NCBI GenBank assembly: GCA_026260175.1
Contig: JAKCWW010002848.1
Coordinates: 1 to 33,613 of the forward strand
Length of the DNA: 33,613 nucleotides
Origin: Reticulitermes lucifugus
Lineage: Eukaryota > Arthropoda > Insecta > Blattodea > Rhinotermitidae
Direction: 5' to 3'
Below the pieces are notes generated by a model. The model was not told where the DNA came from. It did no database searches and saw nothing but the letters and a program-made list of their open reading frames with translations. A program made the position numbers and the translations under genes. How positions within the stretch are numbered: the stretch's first letter is position 1; the number at the start of each line of letters is the position of its first letter. Of the stretch, positions 11,057 through 22,932 are shown in pieces.

Positions 11057-11459
11057 TGCCCGTACAAGAGACCAAGTTTTCATATGTGCACTGGTAAAAT
11101 AATGCATGTAAGAGCGTGTATCGCGAGACGTTTTGAAAGGCCGTGAAGAGAATGGGGGACAATAAAGCAATACGATACAAATCGCGACAAAACAAAATGG
11201 TGAGAAACCTGAAAGAAGTTGGTCCGAGCAAAACACGTGTAACAGTCCCTAATCGTCCTGCAGCTTGACAATACAGAAAAACAGTGCAGTCACATTTGAA
11301 GTTCTCACTGTGGTTACAATGCCCATTTTCATCTTCAGTCTCCATTTGGTGTGGTACACAGGTACAAAACTTTCACACAAAAAGTGTTGCCTTCGTTTTC
11401 AGCGTACAAAAATAATTAACTAGTTTTTATTCTTCTCGCCTGAAATGGAAGCAACGTGT

Positions 11460-12440
11460 TCCACCGAAACGCGGGTACCTACCTAGCAAATGATACGGCA
11501 ACACATCTAAAGGGCAGGAAACAAAATGTCGAAATAAAATCATCTAAGGATGCTCAGGATTCTTTCCCATTCTGGGGAACAATAAAACACAGAGTACCTC
11601 AAGGGTCAATTCTGAAACCCTCACTTTTCTTCGTGGTCATAAATGACCTTCTTCAAGAACAAATACCGTAACATAACCATTAACAATTTCTGATGATACT
11701 AGTGTCATAATTTATAGTCAAAATACTGAATTCTCTTCAGCGTCAAATACAGTTCTCTCTCCTATGTTTAAATGGCTTACTGCCACCAAGTTGGCCCTAA
11801 ATGTAGATAACATGAATATGATAAAATTTATGAAAAATATAAAGAAGAATACGTAAATACAAAACTGGCAATAAAAATATATTCACTCAACAAAATACAG
11901 CTGTTAGAATTATAGTAGGTTAAAAACTTTGAAATTAATGTAGGTACCTGTTTAAGAGATTGCAGATTTTATCATTTCCATGCGAATATACACTTTCATT
12001 AATACACTTCATTGTAAATAACCAAGAAACATTTCAAACAGATTCAGCTCTATACAGTGTTAATACAAGGAATAAATACCATCTTCATATCCTAATTGCC
12101 AACCACTCAAGTTTTCAGAAAAGTACATGATATGCTGATATCAAAATACTAAACTTATGCAAATTCACAAGTACGGAGAATGAAAAAGCTAAATTTATGC
12201 CAGCATTAAGAAAATACTTAAATACACACTACTTTTATTCTGTTGAGGAATTTATAATGTTCAAAAGACCCCTAATCAAATTATCAGCTATGTGTAATGA
12301 ATTTTGCATAATATTTGAATATTGTACGCAAAATACTTATAATACTTTGCATTGCATATTTTGCACTCTTTCATTCTTGAGTATCTGTATGACTTATTCC
12401 ACATCCTACTGTTACCTTAACTAAATTTTGAATGTATAGA
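11460..12440 (+). pseudogene. Dead non-LTR retrotransposon (LINE), RT C-terminal part
   Basis: This is the 3' part of a LINE reverse transcriptase, broken by frameshifts and stops. Near 11589-11654 it reads HRVPQGSILKPSLFF...INDLL, the conserved RT block usually GVPQGSxLGPLLF. Near 11690-11722 it reads SDDTSVII, the catalytic block, where the family has (F/Y)ADD. A later open stretch, 12197-12424, has PALRKYLNTHYFYSVEEF, typical of the C-terminus of insect Jockey/CR1-like elements. The element is 5'-truncated: endonuclease and fingers are missing. Changed residues (G to R before VPQG, A to S before DD) show loss of function. The TATG array just downstream may have grown from its tail. The clade is uncertain. 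Confidence 0.85.
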
Positions 12441-12468
12441 ATGCCTAAAGTGTGTATATATGTATAAG

Positions 12469-12532
12469 TATGTATGTATGTATGTATGTATGTATGTATG
12501 TATGTGTGTGTGTACGTATGTACGTATGTACA
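12469..12532. repeat. (TATG)n microsatellite
   Basis: About 10 tandem TATG units, then TGTGTG and TACG variants, directly 3' of the LINE remnant. Confidence 0.9.
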
Positions 12533-13165
12533 TCCTAGAAGCCTAATGTCTGTTTTGAAATTATACCCACTGATATTCTTGACACACAATGCAAAATAAA
12601 GACAAGTATTAATGTTGAATTTTGGTCCTACAGAACACTCCACCTGTACTTATTTTGGGTCTAACAGGTTAACTGACCTTGGAAGAATATTAAATACAGG
12701 CGAAAGGTTGCACCTGAAACATAACGTTTGATCTTTAGCCTACTTACAAAACACATTTTCTACCAATTTACAGCTCAACAGAAATACAAAGTGTGACAGT
12801 GACTCCTGATGGGTTGAGATATGACCCAGTGTGAGAGATCTTGCGAACTCAGTAAAGAAATTTCAAGTTCTCTCCGAACGACCATAAAATTCTCAAAAAC
12901 TCTGCACCATGGAATCAATCAGCACTGACTACATAATTCGTTACATTTCTAATATCGTCACTGTCAAACATTCTTTCAATCATATATTTTCCGAGGTTTT
13001 ACTCTGCGACGCCGTCAGTATCTCAAATTATTTAGCGTCCGTAGTACACAATTGAGGATAAACCGGAGAGGATTGGGCGAAAGCGGTCGTTTCCTAATCC
13101 AAGCACAAGCTCGGGATTTACCTCAGGCATTTAGGGTACACCACGTAAAGCATTGTCGGTATACA
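12533..13165. other. No gene seen
   Basis: Contains a phrase GGCGAAAGGTTGCACCTGAA (12700-12719), reminiscent of the short hairpin at LINE 3' ends. No coding evidence. Confidence 0.35.
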
Positions 13166-13250
13166 TGGTGTCCCTGCCGAGATTCGAACCTGACACCTGC
13201 CAAATACACGTCTAAACCTTTACCCCTACACCATCCCCCACAGTTCCTTC
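13166..13250 (-). repeat. tRNA-derived SINE head
   Basis: The minus strand has a B box GTCAGGTTCGAATCTCGGCAGGG near 13193-13171 (core GGTTCGAATCTC) and an A-box-like TGGTGTAGGGGTAAAGG near 13234. The body downstream is not matched to other copies. Confidence 0.55.
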
Positions 13251-14724
13251 GTATAATGACACGATCCCGACAAAAAGGCGAGACAATAAAGCCGCAGAAG
13301 GCAATGACCAGGCACGTGACTACAAGTACGTGACGACCTACCTGATATTCAGCGTCCAGCAACATCCACGCGTAGCAACGTACTGCTCGTGGGAATCCAT
13401 AACATTCGAAAGCATTTCACTCTTATCTAATGTATAATTCTTCATCAATTCCCGCATATAAATCACTAATAATTCCTTCTACACCACCGTCAACAACGCG
13501 ACGCCATTTTGTAGTCACCGAATAATAACTAACACGGATCGCATAACTAAGAACTAAATTACCATTGAAAATTAATTTAGGTTCTAAGTTGACTCACTAG
13601 ATAGCACTATAAGTAATTCCGTTACAGACGTCGGAGAAAACAAATCTCTCTAAAAATGGAACTTTGCTGTTACTGCAATATAGACACAACAGTCGATTAT
13701 TGCCACCCGATCTGGCGAGCGCCAAAGTTTCTGGGGAGTGGTGAAACGTCTTTAGTAATTACTGGTTTCCTGCAGTTTGTAACGAACCGAAAATCTGAAA
13801 CTTTGAGAATTGTGAAAGTTTTTTGTCGCTGGAATATTTCTGCCACCACACCTACTCCATATTACACCTTTTCAAACCATCTGTCCTACCTTGGCCTATA
13901 TCAGAAACACGGTTGTTACGTCATTTTCCAGTGTAATGCTGTTATATTTATTTGCTTATTTAGCATGCCAGCGCAGTTCGAGCAGTAGCCTAAGTGAATT
14001 GTCTACGCGGAGGACAGGAAAATCAGGGTTCGATTTCGAGCGGAAATTGAGATTTTTCTGTTCACTACAGTGTCCGGGCAGCTTCTGGCTACCACCCAGA
14101 CACTTATCCAAAGAGTAGTGGGGGCTCTTGCCCAAAGGGAAAAGCAAGCAGAGCATGAAGTTAGCCACTCACATGACTTCAAGGCATTCACTTGGACTGA
14201 CTTGACAGTAAATATGAAAATTGTTAGGACAATATTTCGGCAATTTCTACCCGACTTAGGTATTGTGCTACTGGCTAGCGGAAGGTGAAGAGAAGCAGAG
14301 TTCCGCGAAGAGGACACAAAGTGATTCCTAGACACAGAAGATACCTCGAAAGGGTAACATAACTGTGGTTTGTATGACACGGGGCATGAACTTAGTGCTT
14401 CAAGAAAACCGCATTTGATACATATTAGCCCGATGCCACAGCCGCTTTTACCCCCGTGGAAAAAGCCTTGAATGGGGCTGATGCAATTTTTTAATCACTT
14501 GTGCACTATGGCCGATGGGACAGAGGGCTGTGACGTCATCGTGTGTTAATGAGGCAAAATAAATCTGCGGCCAAGTCTATTGAGGTGCATGTCAGAGAGA
14601 AAGTGTTGCCAACTTGCATTTGTAAACTCTTCGGAAATTTCTTAAACTTTTTAACCTTACGACGTAATTAGTGGATTTTTTTATCACAAGAAGAACAGAC
14701 ACTTATCACTACAGCAAGTCTCGT
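13251..14724. other. No gene supported
   Basis: Several short ORFs on both strands overlap at 13650-14380, including 125 codons on minus at 14003-14380, but there are no splice signals, domain motifs or coding bias. Confidence 0.35.
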
Positions 14725-14965
14725 CATGGATCAGGCAGTTAGTTGCTGGCCTATCAGCTCGAAGGCTCGAGTTCGATACCAGAACATTCCGTGCGGGGAT
14801 TTTAGTGACTAAAGTGGCAGCGGGACAAGGTTTCCGGAGTAGGCCTACTTGTGTTTTCCACTGTCAGTATTATTCTACCAATTCTCCGTACACATTCGTT
14901 CATTAATACCGACGCAATATAATCTTAGCAAATCACAGTGTCGTTAAAGAACACACATAAGGAAG
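14725..14965 (+). repeat. SINE family C copy
   Basis: The B-box-like GGCTCGAGTTCGATACCAG (about 14764-14782) is followed by CTACTTGTGTTTTCCACTG and a CATTCGTTCATTAATACC stretch, ending GTGTCGTTAAAG. This is the same order as the copies at 4835 and 22595. Confidence 0.55.
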
Positions 14966-17280
14966 GTAAGTTGTTCTCTACACAGAAAATGCCACAGCTG
15001 TGGCCCATTTCCCATTAAATAATCGTGTTATATTTTTGTCCTTTTCCGTCATGAGAATGTCTATTCAATTTCGCGAATGAAAGATTCTCCTGAACACTGC
15101 ACCTCTACTCAAACCATCTCACTGCCCAGCAGTAGGAAACATCGTCATATTCTGTTCCGACTTCTTAGAGAAAATGTTGGAATTTACGGTTGTTTAACCG
15201 TTTTGTCGAGAGTATTTCACTGTTAAAGTCACAGTGTCTAAAATGTATTTCATCGCCATTTAAAAAGTTTCGCAGTGTATTGCCTCATGATAAATAATGC
15301 AGTGAAACGCCATATGCATAAATTCCTCGCAGTTTCGTCCTATTATGCCGGTCTTAGTGACGTACATGTTTCTGCCACCATAGGTTGTACTGCCAAAGTG
15401 CTGAATTACCAGTCCAGCTACAGTGGTTTAAGAACTGGCCCATTTTATTTTACTTCGGTCTTTCGTGTTTTGTCGGCTCAAAAGCCATGAGTATTGTTAC
15501 ATCTTGGTAAGTTTTTTGTTCAAATCCCGTCTCTCTGTTTGCTATTGGAAAGTTAATTGTGCAGGACGTAAATGTTTGAAGTGATACTAAACAGCCCGTC
15601 CCCTTGCTGCAGCTCTCCGGATGCTATTGCCAAATTTTCAAGTTTTGAATGAATCACGAGACTACAGGATCCGTGAAAATAATGTGCACAGAGGAACGGT
15701 ATAAAATACAGAAACAAAGGCAACTCAATATATATAAACCAGGACTAAATTCAAAACTTTGTCTCAAGAGGTACCTCGCACGGCCCTTGTGTTCTTAAGC
15801 CACTTCTGCGTCGTAAATCAGAGTTTAGTGCGCCACCAATGAGCTGCAAACAAGTGACATCCTCCCCCGCAGATGCTGTCAGTTGAACTCCATTGCTGCG
15901 AGGTAAAACACAACTGACAGACGAAGGAATAGGTAAATTTAGTTTCCAGTCCTCATGAGACCAAAACTTACTAAAGCTACGTAAAATATACAATGAGAGA
16001 ATGAAAAACAAACGTCCCTTGTCTTCCGTTTATGCAGTCAGTTGTAAACCAAAGCATTTATTTCAATACTGCACCTAAGGCCATTGAAATCGAATAATGT
16101 ACAGAGAGATTCGAAATTTTGTGTGCATGGAACACTGGTCTTTGTTCATTCCTTATGCGGGTTTGAGCTCCTGAACAATGCTCATACTGCTAGTATGCTG
16201 CCTAGTCATTAATCAAATTTTACTCAAACTGATGAATAGCATTGGCACTGCATATTGAGACAGATTGTATTTCGATAAATGGAAAAATTCTGTTACTTGA
16301 CACAAAAAAGAACAAACGTTAACACAGTATAAATTCCCACACCGAATTTAATCTCAACACATTAGCTAGGTTTTCGATAAGCATGCTACCCCAGGGCCTT
16401 TTCATTTCCTATGCTTCACGTAGGAGGAATGTACCCATAAAGATCATCACACTTGGTACAAACCGTCAACAACAAAATGCAGCACCACTTCCTGCGGGGT
16501 AATGTTGGACGTATTGAAACGTTTATGGAGGTTCGGAGCATGTAATAACTTCCACGACTAAATTACCACTGCTTTATATAGTAACCATGGAGACGACACA
16601 ACAAAGCAATCAGCTGCTTGCCACAGGAGCTATCTTCGATGCTACAACGACAATAAAACTAAATAAAGAACGCGGTTTGAAACAAGCCAGCAAATGTGTT
16701 TAGTGAAACAGGACCGCGACTACTTCTGATCTGTACGGAGCTGCGTATTAAGGTCAGGACAGTGGGAATCGTCTCAACGTTACGTCTGAGTCCATCACGT
16801 TTGCAATAGAATTTCGGAAATTGTGTAAATTAATTTCAATGAGAAGAGGATTGGCATCACCTGTTGCAACACACAATCATGTGCCGAAATAACTCAGTCA
16901 GGAGAGCGACTACAGCATGGGCTGAAACACCTAGAAATTTGAGTTCCTGGAAGGGTAACGAGATTTTTATGTATTTTACAAATTTTAGTAGTTATATGGG
17001 CCCTTCCAAACCAAACATACAATGAGTACCGTGGGGCTCGTTTTCCGGGCTAAACGGCCGGGGTATGATGCTAAACACTTACCGCGATCTAGTGGAGAGG
17101 TTACGAATATGTGGCGCTATATCTCCACTTCCCAATACGTTTCATGGTTTGGTGCTTTAAGCACACGGACAACTTCAACTTTCTTTTTATTTTTAGAATG
17201 TACTTAGGCTTTTTGTGTTTTGCCTCGTCCAACATGTACCACAGTCCTTGTTGATGAGCAAACATTAGTAACTATATGTA
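14966..17280. other. No gene; weak tRNA-like trace
   Basis: The only structure noticed is an A-box-like AACTCAGTCAGGAGAGCGAC at 16891-16910 followed by TTTGAGTTCCTGG, a very degenerate SINE head. No exon was recognised. Confidence 0.35.
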
Positions 17281-17283
17281 TGA

Positions 17284-17380
17284 ATATATAACTATATATA
17301 AATATATAACTATATATAAATATATAACTATATATAAATATATAACTATATATAAACCATAAAATATATAACTATAAATA
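17284..17380. repeat. 18-bp AT-rich minisatellite
   Basis: The unit AACTATATATAAATATAT recurs with period 18 at 17290, 17308, 17326 and 17344, and a degenerate unit ends near 17380. Confidence 0.9.
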
Positions 17381-18735
17381 CCAGATATAAACGAAATGAA
17401 TTTGTCAAGAAGGGGTTGCTACTTGAGGACATACGAAGAGGTAATGAGAGTCATGACGGCAGCCGTGTAATCTGTACAAATAAAGGCCAGCTCGTGACTG
17501 TTGGTGGAGTTTACTTTCCTACTCTCGTGCCCATTTCACACGTTTACTACAGTTCTTGGAAACGTTTTCTGCGAAACAGAGAGCAAGATATCTGTATATC
17601 GGAACACGGAGCAAGGTAAATATTTTTCTGTGTTCTGTAATGATAATGTGACGACTTTCAGCTTCTTCACAGTGGAGCACATTCTGTATTTGAAAAGGTG
17701 AAAACCTTGTAGCCGCGAACATAAGTATAAAAGCTTCAGACAAACCTGCAGTTTCACTGTTCCAGGTTAGCAGAGGGCACGGCTTCTCATTTCAGAATAA
17801 TGTAATTTTTATTTTCACCTTTGCGAGAACCTCAAATTTCATAATGCGAGACTGATACATGTGCATAGATAATAAATGCACATATAATATTGGGCGAGAA
17901 ACCTGAAGGTAACACCGCTTGGAAGAATGACATGTATATTGAAATGGATCACAAAGAAGTAACGTGTAAAGATTGTGAAATTAACACTTTGGAGCCGGAA
18001 TTAAACTCCCGGTGAGATCTTCAAAACTTCGGATTTAAATTACAAAAATTACAGGACTTAATTTTTTATGCAAACTTTTTAAAATAATAAGCAAAACCGA
18101 GGGAAAAAATCCCAACAGGGCTGTAAAGATGGCCATAATTGGCCGATGCAGATGCTGCGTCTTTCGGAAATTGAACCCAGCACCCTGCAACCCACATACA
18201 TGGCTCCTTAAGCTTTAAAGGGAGGGTTAATACATCTGTCCCAGGACAGGGATGAGTATCAGGTTCTTGTATACGAAGTTATTAAAATTCGATTTCCATA
18301 AGAGGCGGGGAATATTTTGACCAACTGAGTAGGTAAACCTCAGATTCGTTGTGGATTTGGTTACTAATAAGCAGGGCGCCGTGCTGATGCGGCAAATTCT
18401 CCGACACGAGTGTGAAGCGTCATATCGACTACACTGGCGCAGAAAACCAGAACGTTTGAAAAACGTGGTAAGATGTGGCAGGTCTTGAGACCATATCACG
18501 CTTGATCTTTTCTTCTATCAAGGAGGTATAGGGCTCGAATCCTGTCCTTCATGTATGTATGTATGTATGCTGACATGTAATTGATTTCATACTGTCCCAC
18601 GCGATCGGTAGATGGCCTAAACCCAGTTGCCTAGCAACGAAATGCCACGTGTTTTATTGAACACTTCAGACCGCGTCGAGGTAGGTTAACTTGCGAGATG
18701 ACTGGCGTACGAGAGGTCACGGCAGCAATCAATGC
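17381..18735. other. No gene; minor repeats
   Basis: Contains a tRNA-like trace on minus (GCTGGGTTCAATTTCCGAAA near 18182-18163) and (TATG)4 near 18552-18568. No exon supported. Confidence 0.35.
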
Positions 18736-18747
18736 GGTCACGTGACC
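18736..18747. promoter_or_regulatory. 12-bp palindrome GGTCACGTGACC (CLEAR E-box)
   Basis: Contains the same GTCACGTGAC core as the site at 3049, here in a slightly CpG-richer patch (18655-18760). It would suit bHLH-zip factors such as MITF/TFEB/USF. No binding evidence exists beyond the motif. Confidence 0.35.
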
Positions 18748-19100
18748 AGCCACAATCGACAGGATATACATACCACAAGGTGCGTTTTGCTTGTTCCTCT
18801 TCTACAACAGATCCCTCCTCTGTGTGACATTTTTCCCTACCTGTTGTTCCGAACATCTTGATCTGCCTATAAGCTTTTCTTTTTAGGCGCTTTCGAACAC
18901 TTGCGAACAGCGACTGTTAGCTTCTTCATGTCTGTATGTTCGTGTGTTCTTCTGCGTGGAACAATTTGGCTACAGCTGGACGATTTTCTTTGGCCTTAAA
19001 AATTTGTCTACGATGCAAACAGACACAGACTGATACTAATATTACAAATATTTATCCACGATTGTTCAAAATGTTCAAACTGTTAAAAAGCAAAGCTGTA

Positions 19101-19370
19101 CAGTAAAGTTCGCCCTAGAACAGGCCGTGAAGGTCCAGAGAGGGAGTAGAGGTATAGCTCTACTCTTTCTTTAACCTCGACGCTAGATGGGGGTGGGTGG
19201 TCAACGCCACGCCCCGGCCGCTTTACTCCCGGGAATAACCCGGTACTCATTGTACAGGAGGTTGGGTAGGCTCCAGGGCCGGTCTGGACGGGTGCTGAAA
19301 ATCTCGCCCCCATCGGGATTCGATCCCCGGACCGTCCAGATTGCTATACTGACTACGCTATCCCGGCCCG
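19101..19370 (-). repeat. SINE family A, intact, 13-bp target duplication
   Basis: AAGCAAAGCTGTA at 19088-19100 is repeated exactly at 19371-19383, defining a 270-bp insertion. On the minus strand it starts CGGGATAGCGTAGTCAGTA (A box) and carries the B box CCGGGGATCGAATCCCGATG. It then shows the family body and a tail ending near GAACTTTACTG. It is the cleanest family A copy here and best defines the ends. Confidence 0.9.
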
Positions 19371-19689
19371 AAGCAAAGCTGTAGGAAAACTGAAATAGGA
19401 GAATGCTATTTCAAAATTACAATGGAAGCTGTACTTGCAACAACGTCGTTGTCGGTAACTTCTTGCCAATGACATGAGCAGCGATGGAATGTTCTTCAGA
19501 CATAAAGGACCGGTCACAGACCCGGAAACAAACCTACCGAATTGCACGTAACAATAAAACGGGGTATAAAAACAAGACTGCTTATCGTGCACTCTGTGCC
19601 GAAGTACATGTACTTTATAACAAGATGTTGTTTATTTTCAAAATATCGTATGGTTTGATGGTACATGCATACACGTAATTTCACGAATG

Positions 19690-20110
19690 CCATGCTACGT
19701 CAATTTTCACCAATCTCACAAATTCTCAACAGCATTATGTGAATATCTTACGCCGAATTTCACCCACATCGGGCCACAAATATGAAAAGTACTGATAGCA
19801 ATTAATTTAAATCCCCAATTAAAGTACGGCTTTTAATTCGCCGGTTTTCATGAAAATGATAATCACCCAAATTTTTGTGGGCATCTCCTGTGCTGGATTG
19901 TATCCAAATCTGTCCAGAAACGTAGAAAGTAAGGCAATATTTCATTTACGCCGGTGAGTAAATTACGCCCTTCGCTGTGCCGATTTTCACGAAACCCACT
20001 ATGCTCTACAAATTTTTGTGAAATGTTCTATGCCGAATTTTAACTGCTGACACTAGGTTTCAGAAGGATGGGCGGGCGGTCAGACGTTTCCACGTAAGGC
20101 GCTCTTTTTT
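19690..20110. repeat. Unclassified repeat with internal degenerate units
   Basis: GCCGAATTTCACCC, GCCGGTTTTCATGAAA, GCCGATTTTCACGAAA and GCCGAATTTTAAC recur at uneven spacing, and the end reads GGGCGGGCGGTCAGACG. It resembles the sequence at 7076-7240. Confidence 0.4.
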
Positions 20111-20291
20111 AATCATAAAAAACCGCCTAAAACATTATCTGTAAGATTTTTACAGGCAAACACATGAACAAGTTCACAAATCAGTAAAATAATTTTATGT
20201 TAATGTTTGACACTTTGTCAACTTTCAAGTTCCGTCTACGGGCAAACCCTTCATTTGTGTATTATCATACACTGTCACTGTTTATCTGGAT

Positions 20292-20311
20292 CCCGCCCGG
20301 CGGAGGGCGGG
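20292..20311. promoter_or_regulatory. GC-box hairpin next to a TATA-like run
   Basis: CCCGCCC and GGGCGGG form a 7-bp perfect inverted repeat around GGCGGA, followed at once by AATATATAGG. It looks like paired GC boxes plus TATA on the plus strand, but no convincing transcript follows. Confidence 0.25.
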
Positions 20312-20574
20312 AATATATAGGCTTACTTCAAATAAAACGCCTTGATCTTAAACAAAGACAATATGGACCGTACCGGTCATAGTAAAAATGGGAGACTTAC
20401 AGTATACTGCGTACAGTCACTGTGAAACTATAGAAGGCACAAATCTAAACGAATAACAAATACTTCAGATACAACAACTTAACACATTTCACATATTTTT
20501 AACGTTCATGTGCCAATATTTACACCATTTGTAACAACAATTAGCGGTTCACCCGCTGCCTTGTGGAGTAACAC

Positions 20575-20645
20575 CGGATGCAGATCATTGGTCTAGATTT
20601 GCAGCGAATCCCGAGTTCGAATCTTGTTCGGGGAGTGGTTATTTA
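20575..20645 (+). repeat. tRNA-derived SINE head
   Basis: The B box CCGAGTTCGAATCTTGTTCG lies near 20611-20630, preceded by a loose A box. The following body (CAATGACGACAACAACAC) is simple-sequence-like. No matching full copy was seen in the window. Confidence 0.5.
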
Positions 20646-22594
20646 CAAACAACAAAACCAGTGGTAGTAGCGATAATGACAATGACGACAACAACACAAG
20701 TAATAAACCTCTATACACCATTAAAGCACAATTATTTCAATTAGATAAACTGACAGTTGCAAAGAGATCATAAAGAATGGTTACATATAGAACACTAAAT
20801 CACTTCGAGATAACAGCAGAATTATTTCCTGCAGTAAGCAGTGAGGGGAAATGTTTCTTCAAAGGGTTTACAAACAGAATCAGACAGGAAACCGTGAAAA
20901 GGGAAGCCGAGGTATTGAAACAGAACGGCCTTATGACAATTACACTGAAGTACCCTTTCATCACCCACCCAGGATATGTTTGCCTTCCCTGTCAAGATCG
21001 CAACGTACAGTAGCTAGAACTGTAAATAACAGTCACATTACGAAACTGCAGTCTAATCACTAATTAGAAAACAAAGCTTTAAACATGAGCGTTTGAATCG
21101 TGTTTAAGAAAGCTAGCAAAATACCTGTTCTCGATTTAACGTTTATGCCTAACGAACGTATTGACAACAGTAAGGTTTAAATGTCTTAAGACTTTTGGGT
21201 GTCATCTGCTAGTCCGCTGTATTAAACAATGCATTTACACTGAGTCTAATTGTTGTGAGGATAGTGTTTTACAAAAAATGTAACTATTGTCTTAGACATG
21301 TTCCATCGTCTTGCTTCTTCCAAACACAAATTTCGGAAACTGCGTGTTTACATCATCGGTTCCTGCTCAGTTTGGTCCCTAACCAAGTGACGGTCCAGTG
21401 ATTGAGGCTAGCTCCTTCTCATGGGCAAGACTGAGTACACACGGTTGTAGGCTGCGTGATGACAGACAGAGCTCGAGATCCCGAAATATTTTTAAATGTG
21501 GACAGTGCATAAAATCATAATTATATTTGTTAGAATCATTTTTTTTCAGTCTAGATGCGCAACATCATGCACCAATGACGCACATTCCGAAAGAAATATT
21601 AGGAAGCCAGTTCTATTTAATCTGTGATGTCACAAAAGGATCCATCTCTTAATTGTAACAAGAGACAACTGGGAGCTACATGTTAAAGTTTCTCATGCCG
21701 TTCCCTTCTCAAATAATACAAAGTTTTACGTTGCAAAATTTGGCAACCCTGCTTCACATTCTGGAGAAACAATTTTTGAGCCTCATGTCGGAGACAATCC
21801 ATCCTGACGGTTTTTATGATATACAATAATTAATCCAGTAAATATGTAAGATTATAACCCTCAAATATACGACAAATTACTTTCGAATTGAACAAACAAT
21901 ATGAACAATATAAAATTTACTTTCGGATCATTTCCTTTTCAGCAACTGCAGTCGTTGAGATGTAAGCTATAAAGATGAGAACACAACTTTAAATCAATAA
22001 GGCAGTTAAGGCAAATTCCGAGCAATCTTAAACTAACTCCGTATAAATTTAGTGGTTTTAAGGATTTGAAAGTCCAGAACGGCAGGTTCCTCTGAAAAGA
22101 TAGCAAGTACCTGCCAGCCTACACGGCGCCACTTCCCAAAACAATCACAATTATGTTGCAGCTCGTCGAGTTCGTCCAATATTGGAAACACATTCAATAA
22201 ATGTTCGTTCCCAGTTCAGTGAATATTTTTCCAGCCCTTCTCTCCAACGTACCGAAAATTTGTCCAGATTCTCCCCGGTGTAGTGAAAACCAAACTTTCT
22301 CTTCGGTGCAGTAAGCGTTTCACCAGACGTCCATAAACGTCTGACATGAATTTGGACACAAAGACAATATTCAACTTGCGGCCGACACAGTGTCCGCTGT
22401 ACGGTATTTTTATTGACCGGCCACTCAGGGCTTGGCTGTGCGCCACGGCAACCCACATGGCCACCAGCAAACATTCTGTATTCGGAAGTACTGGCTTTGT
22501 AACCCGAGTATGTTAGTACCCCCAGGATCCAGTTAGTTGTCTATTTAATTACTCCGTATCTGCTGCAAAGTTACATAACGACTTATCGGAAGTC
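20646..22594. other. No gene supported; one GC-richer ORF
   Basis: A 107-codon minus-strand ORF at 22151-22474 is longer and GC-richer than the background but shows no recognised domain. The rest is AT-rich without structure. Confidence 0.3.
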
Positions 22595-22830
22595 GCGATT
22601 TACAGATTAGTGCTCCTGCTTCGTAATCGGAATATCCCGGTTGTCATAAGATCATAGTAGATTTCCTCAGTACCTGCACGCAAGTGCCATGATAATTATT
22701 AAAATTAAGCTATGACAGTCATTGTTCCATCTTTTATAATTCATTATTCATTCCCATCCGCATTATTTGACATTTAATTGCTTCTGCCACAGATATCGTC
22801 GTTAAACTAGCCGTAAATAAATAAATAAGA
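22595..22830 (+). repeat. SINE family C copy close to ERG exon 1
   Basis: A degraded head (GGAATATCCCGGTTGTCATAAG) is followed by TTTCCTCAGTACCTGCACGC and the end phrase ATCGTCGTTAAAC with a (TAAA)n tail at 22812-22828. It lies in intron 1 about 100 bp from the exon 1 donor. Confidence 0.6.
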
Positions 22831-22932
22831 CATGACGCGCAATGATACAGATTGTTCTGGCAGGATCGCAGCAAGAGTGCCGTTGTAATGACAACGTGTT
22901 TGGGGAACGTCTGAAAAAAATTTGCAACTCAC

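Larger units (their letters stand above)
1..22932 (-). other. Presumed ERG intron 1 (5' part), repeat-filled
   Basis: After the ERG exon 1 donor at 22932 I found no recognisable second ERG exon (the PAS domain with its conserved CNDGFC motif) on the minus strand down to position 1. The simplest reading is one intron longer than 22.9 kb. It contains SINE copies, foldback elements, a dead LINE and microsatellites, listed separately. I did not align every frame, so a short exon could have been missed, and another gene could sit inside. Confidence 0.55.

Noticed and set aside
14003..14380. 125-codon minus-strand ORF
   Set aside because: No recognisable motif, and the plus strand is also open across part of it. 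No splice context.
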